Below, one piece after another: positions 58,131 through 64,000 of a stretch of DNA of 64,000 nucleotides. The notes beneath the pieces were generated by a model. It was not told the DNA's origin, did not search any database, and worked only from the letters and a program-made list of their open reading frames with translations. Source of the stretch: Epiperipatus broadwayi. Taxonomy: Eukaryota; Onychophora; Udeonychophora; Euonychophora; Peripatidae. A program made the translations under genes and the position numbers. The stretch is from contig JAQFVV010012446.1 in NCBI GenBank assembly GCA_028023455.1, positions 2,170,001 through 2,234,000 on the forward strand. Direction: 5' to 3'. The first letter of the stretch is position 1. Each line of letters opens with the position of its first letter.

Positions 58131-58464
58131 TTACAGACACATATATATTATAATGAAGATTTTTCGTGGTTATATGATGAAATTAAAATCTTTTTGGATC
58201 ATACTGCGTTTAAATTTATTGTTTAAATTGCTATTGACGAAACCATTTTTATCCTTGTCAAGGCTAAGGTTGTAATGAAGATGTGTTTTGTCTCAAATAA
58301 TAACGAGATTGTAATAAGAGATGAATGTGATTTTATGAAAATGTTGGCAATTTAAACAAAAAAACTAATACATAGTATGACCCCCCAAAAAATTTTAATT
58401 TCAATATATATATAATATTTGAAATTCAGGCATTCTTCATATACCTGGAGCTTAATTGTAAATA

Positions 58465-58720
58465 TAGGGGATTTGAACACACCCTTTCAAGTACCCTTCA
58501 ACTTCAGTGGTAGGAGATAGTGTGGATAGTTGAAGATTGCTTGAAAGTCTGTGTTCAAATCTCCTATATATATATCACTGATTAACGGGTAACTAATTTT
58601 CTGCACTTGCAAGTTGCAACTTTGACAGCAACCATTTCAAATAAATATACTAATGATTATTAATCATTTATTAAATTAGAACGTATTTCTAGTCCAGATA
58701 TAAACTTATGTATGTATTCA
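58465..58720. repeat. Small foldback and family D fragment
   Basis: 58470-58505 and 58527-58563 are inverted (gatttgaacacaccctttca with its complement). The gttcaaatctcc part resembles the B-box-like end of the H3 elements. 58640-58710 carries the gattattaatcatttatta block shared with 61770 and 62190. Confidence 0.45.
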
Positions 58721-58804
58721 CATATATATAAATCAATTATTACACTTTGTTTACAAACTCAAAATTTTGACACAAACTATTTCAGATAGATATATTTATC
58801 ATCC

Positions 58805-61301
58805 TTATTGTCAACCATTATCAATCCACTGCAGGATGTAGGTCTCTCCAAGTTCAATCCATGTCCCTTCTCCATATCACTTCTGCATACTTTCTTATTT
58901 CAGCCATCCATCTCATGGATGGTCTCTTTCTAGGTCTTTTACAATCTCTTGGAATCCAATTTAAGATTTCAATTATCCATATTTTATCATCTTTTCTACC
59001 AATATGCTCAGCCCAACTCCACTTCAGTCTTTCAATTCTTTTAATGACGTTAGCATACTTGTTTCTTCTCTTATTCATATATTGCATTTTCAATCTCTTC
59101 TTGTTATTCCTAACATGCATCTCTCCATACTTCTTTGAGTAGTCTGAAGTCTCTGTATTGCTGTTCTATTAAGTGTCCAAGTCTCAGATCCATAAGTAAG
59201 AACTGATAAAACACATTCATTAAAAACCTTCATTTTCAAACACATAGCTATATTTCCTTTTAGTATTAAATTATTCTTACCAAAAGCACACCAACCAAGT
59301 TTAATCTAATTTCGTCCATTATGTTTCTATCTGTAGTAATAATCTAATCAAGGTAATTGTAGTTATTAACTTCTTCTAACTTATTATAATCAATCTTTAT
59401 TTTCATCTTTTGAAAAAATCCATTAAACATTATTTACATCTTTTTAACATTTATCTTTAGTTCTACTTTCTTATTTTCATCTGATAACTCTTGCAACATT
59501 TCCTGAAGCTCTGAATCATTATTCTCAAAAACAAGCTAAATGACTTGGAATAATCCTCATTTACTTTTTACTCTTTTTAATTTTCCATTTTAATCTACAA
59601 AATACTTTTTTCAGCACTGCTGCAAAAAGTTTTGGGGATATGAAGTCATCCTGTCTTACACCCTTTTCACTGTTAATCTTCCTAGTATCATTATGTGATC
59701 TAATTGTTCCCTGTTCCATTTTTATAAATATTCTTCAGAATATGATAACATCCTGGGTCTATACTTTGATGATCTAATGCTTTAATCACTGAAGAATGCA
59801 TATAGAATCAAATGCCTTTTCATAATCTATAAATGCTAACCATAATGGCAACTCATATTCATTGGCCTTTTCTATAACAACTCTCAATACTTGGATATGA
59901 TCTAGTGTACTAAAGCCACTTTTAAACCCAGCTTGTTCTCTTGGTTGGTTGAAATCCAATGTTCTCTGTAGATGAGTTATAATTATCTTGATAAAATTTT
60001 TGTATAAAACTGATAAAAGGCTAATAGGTCTGTAATTTCTAATCATTTAGATATTTGGAATATAACTTTGCCAAAACTTTTTCTATTTCTTCACCTACTT
60101 CTTTTAGTATATGGATTATAATTCTATCATTATCAGGAGCTTTTCCTTTCTTCATAAATTTAATTGCATGTCTCACTTCTAGCTTTCCTTGCTAGTTTAC
60201 AATTATATTTTCTTATATCATTATCAGTTCTTTTTTGCATCATTTTACAAAATTCAAGATATTCAATTCTTTTTAATGCATCATTTTTCTATATCTTCAT
60301 ATTCCTTCTTTTTTTCATAAATTCTTTAGTCTCAGTAAAAAATTTATTAGTCAATTGCTGCTTTTTTCCACCAACTATATTTGTTGCAGTTTTTAAAAGT
60401 GTATCAGTTATTTTCTTATTAATTTCATTCAAATCTAAATCATGTTCAAAATCTACTAATACTTAAAACCGATTTGTAAGTTTTAATTTAAATTCATTAG
60501 AGTATTTCTGAAGATTAGAAATATCAACTGTAAATATTTGTTTTTCTTAATAATTTTTGTCTCTCTAGTTTTGCATTAACATGTATCCTATACCTTACTA
60601 ATCGATGATCACTTCCTGTGTTAAATTTATTAAGAACATTACAATCTTGAAATATGTATTTCCTGTTAGTCAAAATATAATCCAATTCTGCTGTATCTTT
60701 ATTTGGATGCTTTCATGTCCATTTCCTTTTAACATTTTTTTTCAAAAAAATAATAATCATAATATAAAGTGTTTATTTTTCTGCAAATTCCACAAGTCTA
60801 TGCTCTCTCTATATCCTATCTCATTTCTATTACCATAACCAAATTTACCTACAGCACTTTCATCTTTCATTTGTTTACCAATTCTGGCATTAAACCTCCC
60901 ATAACACATTTAAAATGTTGTTTAGTCTGATTAAAACCCCTTTGTACATCCATATAAAAATCTTTTACTATTTCATCACTATGAGAATTTGTGGCATAAA
61001 CCTAAATTATCTGTATTTGGTATCTGCTATTAAGTTGAATAACCTATTTTGCCACTCTGTCTGATACACCATCAATCTCCACAATTTTGTTCTTCCACTT
61101 TTTATTTATAATGAATCCTACTCCACTTGTACTTTTAATATTTGTTCCTTTGTAGTAGAGTACATGTCCACTTTTTAAATCGTCTCTTCACTTTTTCTTC
61201 TTCACAAAGTCAGATAATATCCCATTTAATATAAATTCTTGCAATCTTCTTTTACTTAAAAGTGATCTGCAGTTGTAAGTACCTAAATAAAAAGTCATCA
61301 T
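58805..61301 (-). pseudogene. RTE-like non-LTR retrotransposon, near full length, decayed
   Basis: Reads right to left. From ATG at about 61301: L-G-T-Y-N-C-R-S, the start of an EEP (apurinic-type) endonuclease. Then Q-V-Y-A-T-N-S-H-S-D-E (about 61020-60985), F-G-Y-G-N-R-N-E, L-D-Y-I-L-T-N and G-S-D-H-R-L-V (about 60610), the catalytic SDH motif. A K/R-rich linker follows. Reverse transcriptase at 60046-59786: N-Y-R-P-I-S-L-L, Q-A-G-F-K-S-G-F-S-T and F-I-D-Y-E-K-A-F-D-S (motif A Asp intact). The YADD box near 59545 is worn away. C-terminal block R-L-K-W-S-W-A-E-H-I-G-R and R-K-R-P-S-M-R-W, ending W-I-E-L-G-E-T-Y-I-L-Q-W near 58805. Several frameshifts and stops. Such proteins mobilise SINEs in trans, which may matter here. 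Confidence 0.85.
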
Positions 61302-61314
61302 CAAATGGGAGCAC

Positions 61315-61400
61315 GGGTCACAATCAATGGATTTTTAGCACCTTCTGCATTTGATACCAACTGCTGCCTTGGTTGGTGATTTTACAGCCTCCTGGAAATA
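61315..61400 (-). other. Probable 5' leader of the RTE-like element
   Basis: gcacgggtcacaatcaatgg and gataccaactgctgccttgg directly precede the endonuclease start. It is less AT-rich than the flank, which fits the element's leader. The 5' boundary was not determined. Confidence 0.35.
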
Positions 61401-61896
61401 AAAGCAATGATTTATTTTTGTCTATCATGATTGTATATATCTATTGAAATTTGTTTTTATTCACACACACATACATTCTGCCTTATTAGGCAACTGAAAA
61501 GAAAGACCATGATGTTTCTTGCTCTTAAACTCAGAGGTAAAAAGCGAATAAGCTCACCATGCTGGCTAATGTGTATTGCTGAACAGTTCATCCATGTTCA
61601 TATACTATATGAATAATCACATAGTAATAACAGCTTCAATGACAAGAACATATGGAAGAACATTAAGAATTTGCCCTGCTTGGTTTTTTTAAGACCTCCA
61701 AGAGGAATCAAAGAGCCTTCTTTCAGTTAACAGCAAACTCCTTTCTGCAGCAATAGATAATGACTATTAATAATCATTTGATAAACTAGAAATTACCTCT
61801 AGCTCAGATAAATGTTTTCATATATATATATATATATATGGATTTACAAGTATCAAACTTTCTGCACTCATAAGTTTGATTATTGCTAGCCAAAAT

Positions 61897-62064
<168 letters not shown>

Positions 62065-62129
62065 CTATTCATCTATCTGTCCATCCCTTTGTCTGTTTGT
62101 CTGTCTGTCTATCTATCTATCTATTACAT

Positions 62130-62480
62130 TTTGATTTATGAGTGTCAAACATTTTACATTCATAACTTTCACATCAACCATTTTAGATAAATACATTAAT
62201 AATTATTATTAATCACTTATTAAAACAGAGATTGTCTCAAACTAGTTAAAGATTAAAAAATCTGCTTTTGTTTTTTTTAAAATTAAACCTAGCATGTAGA
62301 ATAACTCAACTTCATAACACTTTTTCTACATGTAATAACTTTTTTTTAGATTTACTTAAAGCTTCTACTCCATCTGATCTGGGCCAAATGAAGAATGCCC
62401 GGATCAGCATGAAATTCATATCTTGAATGCTATTTGCCTTTTTCAGACAGCTTTGTTTCAAGAATCTCTGGTGGATTGGA
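62130..62480 (+). mobile_element. H3-related element with damaged ribozyme
   Basis: gattattattaatcacttat and the ctgatctgggcca region lead into AUGAAGA (62388-62394; the C of CUGAAGA is lost), stem II AUGC/GCAU, GAAAU, UCAUAUC and UUGA. The stem I start CCAA/UUGA is kept. A short frame after an AG near 62445 is probably chance. Confidence 0.5.
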
Positions 62481-62699
62481 AGTTTTAAGTATAACTAAAA
62501 GGAAATACATATTAATATGTTTGCCAAAAAAAAAATAATCAAAACAGATTTAACTGCAAAGGGTATTGGCACAAAACACTTGATCATCATCAATGATCAA
62601 TTTTTGTTCATAAGTAAAGCATCACGATTAAATAAATAAAGAAAAACTAAACGTTCATTGTTTATTTATGAAACTAGGCAAAAACTGTCTTTGATTAGC

Positions 62700-63245
62700 A
62701 GTGATCATATGTTGGACTATTTCCATCAACTATGTTCAAACTTTATTTAAACTTTTCAAATATATTCAACTGTTAGGACTAGCATGCAGGCTAATATACA
62801 AAATATTTTGAATAGTATTATTATCCTCTTTTCTTCAGGTGTTGCTAATCTAATTAGTGACAGTAATAGCATGGGAATCGAATCAGGGATGTTTAGATTC
62901 ACGAATAGTGAATTTAAGATGCTGCTCTAACCAATTGGTTCATTCTTGGTTAGACTGTCACCTAAAATTTATTGTTCATGAATCTAAAAATGCAGGTTTA
63001 ACTCCCATGTTAGCACTGTCATTGGCAAGTCTAACAACACCCGGAAAAAAAGAGGGAAATTATACCCTTTGAAATGTTATGGTGTATACTAATCTATGTG
63101 CTATTACTAACAATTGGACATATTTGAAAGTTTAAATAAAGATTTAATATTTCGAAAACTTTTAATAATTAATATTAGATGATGGAAGTATTCCAACTTA
63201 TAATTATTACTAAAATACCACTATCACAAACTTTCAAATGTTATC
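62700..63245. mobile_element. Two H5 tRNA-SINEs, inverted, meeting near 62965
   Basis: Minus copy 62700-62960: tail first, then the ribozyme region (CUGAAGA kept, GAAA changed to CAAA), gcatgggaatcgaatcaggg (B box in reverse) and gctgctctaaccaattgg (A box in reverse). Plus copy 62968-63245: ggtttaactcccatgttagc through to the tail. An open frame crossing both is an artefact. Confidence 0.75.
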
Positions 63246-63259
63246 TTTCATTTGTATTT

Positions 63260-63830
63260 TTATATTGGACTATTTCCATCATCTAATATGTGTGTTGAAT
63301 GTCTTTAGAAAAGTTTAATTTTAGTTAAATATTCCAAATGCATTCAACTGTTAGTAATATCACAGCAAACATGTTAGTATATGCACTAACTGTTAGTAAT
63401 ATCACAGCAAACAAATGTTAATAATATCACAGCAAACAGGTTAGTATATGCACAACGTTTTGAGAGGTATTTTTCTCCCCTCTTCTTCAGGTGTTGCTGG
63501 CCTGATCAGTGACAGTATTCAAAATGTTGTGCATATACTAACCTGTTTGCTGTGATATTACTAACAGTTAGTGCATATACTAACCTGTTTGCTGTGATAT
63601 TACTAACAGTTAGTGCATATACTAACCTGTTTGCTGTGATATTACTAACATTTGTTTGCTGTGATATTACTAACAGTTGGTGCATATACTAACCTGTTTG
63701 CTGTGATATTACTAACAGTTGAATGCATTTGGAATATTTAACTAAAATTAAACTTTTCTAAAGACATTCAACACACATATTAGATGATGGAAATAGTCCA
63801 ATATAAAAATACAGCTAGAACATCATCACA
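63260..63830. mobile_element. Two H5 SINE tails, inverted, with a 42-bp minisatellite in each
   Basis: Minus copy 63260-63505 and plus copy 63506-63830 face each other. The plus copy holds units starting at 63529, 63571, 63613 and 63680 (plus a 25-bp partial): gtgcatatactaacctgttt, gctgtgatattactaacag. The minus copy holds about two and a half inverted units. The outer tails (agatgatggaaatagtcca) also pair. The plus copy lacks its tRNA head and ribozyme. Confidence 0.8.
63440..63500 (-). ncRNA. Hammerhead ribozyme, family H5, perfect stem II, G12 mutated
   Basis: Minus strand: CUGAAGA (63490-63484), stem II AGAGG/CCUCU with an 11-nt loop, then CAAAAC where CGAAAC is expected, and GUU before GUGC. 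Stem I CAACAC/GUGCAU (partial). The CG-to-CA change again fits CpG deamination. Confidence 0.5.
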
Positions 63831-63892
63831 AACCTTCAGAAAAACATTTATCTTTCATTTGTTTCTTATGCTTCTCTTTCATGATGTTCCTC

Positions 63893-63968
63893 TAATACCA
63901 ATCTGCTAAAACCTGCAGATTTTGGTGAAGTTGCCTTTGATTCTTTTAAGGTTCCAGACTATGATTGG
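63893..63968 (+). CDS. Short protein-like open segment (weak)
   Basis: One frame reads N-L-L-K-P-A-D-F-G-E-V-A-F-D-S-F-K-V and P-D-Y-D-W before TAA at the window edge. An AG at 63932 and GTAAAA at 63970 could be splice sites. The composition is unusually D/E/F-rich for this DNA. Too short to call, and it may be chance. Confidence 0.2.
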
Positions 63969-64000
63969 TAAAATGTTTCAGTAATATTATTCATACAGAA

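Noticed and set aside
58854-59142. 93-codon plus-strand open frame over the LINE
   Set aside because: Antisense of the RTE C-terminal block; the minus-strand frame carries the conserved motifs.
62857-63072. 71-codon plus-strand frame
   Set aside because: Crosses two inverted SINE copies; no gene-like features.
63529-63721. Regularly spaced repeats that resemble a CRISPR array
   Set aside because: Units are directly adjacent 42-bp copies without unique spacers, inside a SINE pair in animal DNA. It is a minisatellite.

Overview
The window looks like intergenic or intronic DNA from a repeat-rich, AT-rich animal genome. I would guess a mollusc and most likely a cephalopod. The reasons are the very long TCTA/CCTA microsatellites, small tRNA-derived SINEs, an RTE-type LINE with an EEP endonuclease, Penelope-like elements (PLEs), and eukaryotic splice signals instead of bacterial gene structure. 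I see no intact protein-coding gene, rRNA, CRISPR array, operon or virus. The species assignment is an inference.

Layout. 0-3 kb: the end of a TIR transposon, two weak minus-strand exon candidates and old repeats. 3.4-5.2 kb: a TCTA microsatellite beside a 1.2 kb foldback element with a 14-bp target-site duplication (TSD). 5.9-14.8 kb: hAT-like MITEs, foldbacks, tandem repeats and SINEs. 16.7-25.3 kb: a 1.2 kb interspersed repeat, a 776-bp foldback with a 12-bp TSD and a piggyBac-like MITE. 26.4 kb: a possible plus-strand exon. 27.7-29.8 kb: a dead PLE with reverse transcriptase plus GIY-YIG endonuclease, broken by two SINEs that each carry their own TSD. 30.1-34.5 kb: palindromes and a 3.7 kb composite foldback holding a TIR element, a 61-bp minisatellite and a 1.65 kb insert with a 162-bp satellite. 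35-50 kb: ribozyme-type SINEs, a 1.6 kb TIR element and many tRNA-SINEs. 51-55.5 kb: RTE and PLE fragments and more ribozyme elements. 55.6-56.3 kb: a 701-bp foldback with a 13-bp TSD. 56.4-57.3 kb: two good candidate host exons with compatible phases. 58.8-61.3 kb: a near full-length decayed RTE-like LINE on the minus strand. 61.9 kb to the end: a second TCTA array, then four SINE copies in alternating orientation containing a 42-bp minisatellite.

Main discovery. At least five different non-autonomous repeat families carry a type I hammerhead-ribozyme core: CUGANGA, stem II, GAAA, a tiny stem III, then GUH or NUH. Sequences on both sides can form stem I, in several cases with an internal loop. 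Many of these copies sit in long inverted dimers (foldbacks), and several dimers have 9-14 bp TSDs, which suggests retrotransposition of ribozyme-bearing RNAs. The best-preserved ribozyme is at 56113-56171. The PLE and RTE elements in the same window are plausible sources of the mobilising enzymes, but the sequence does not prove that link.
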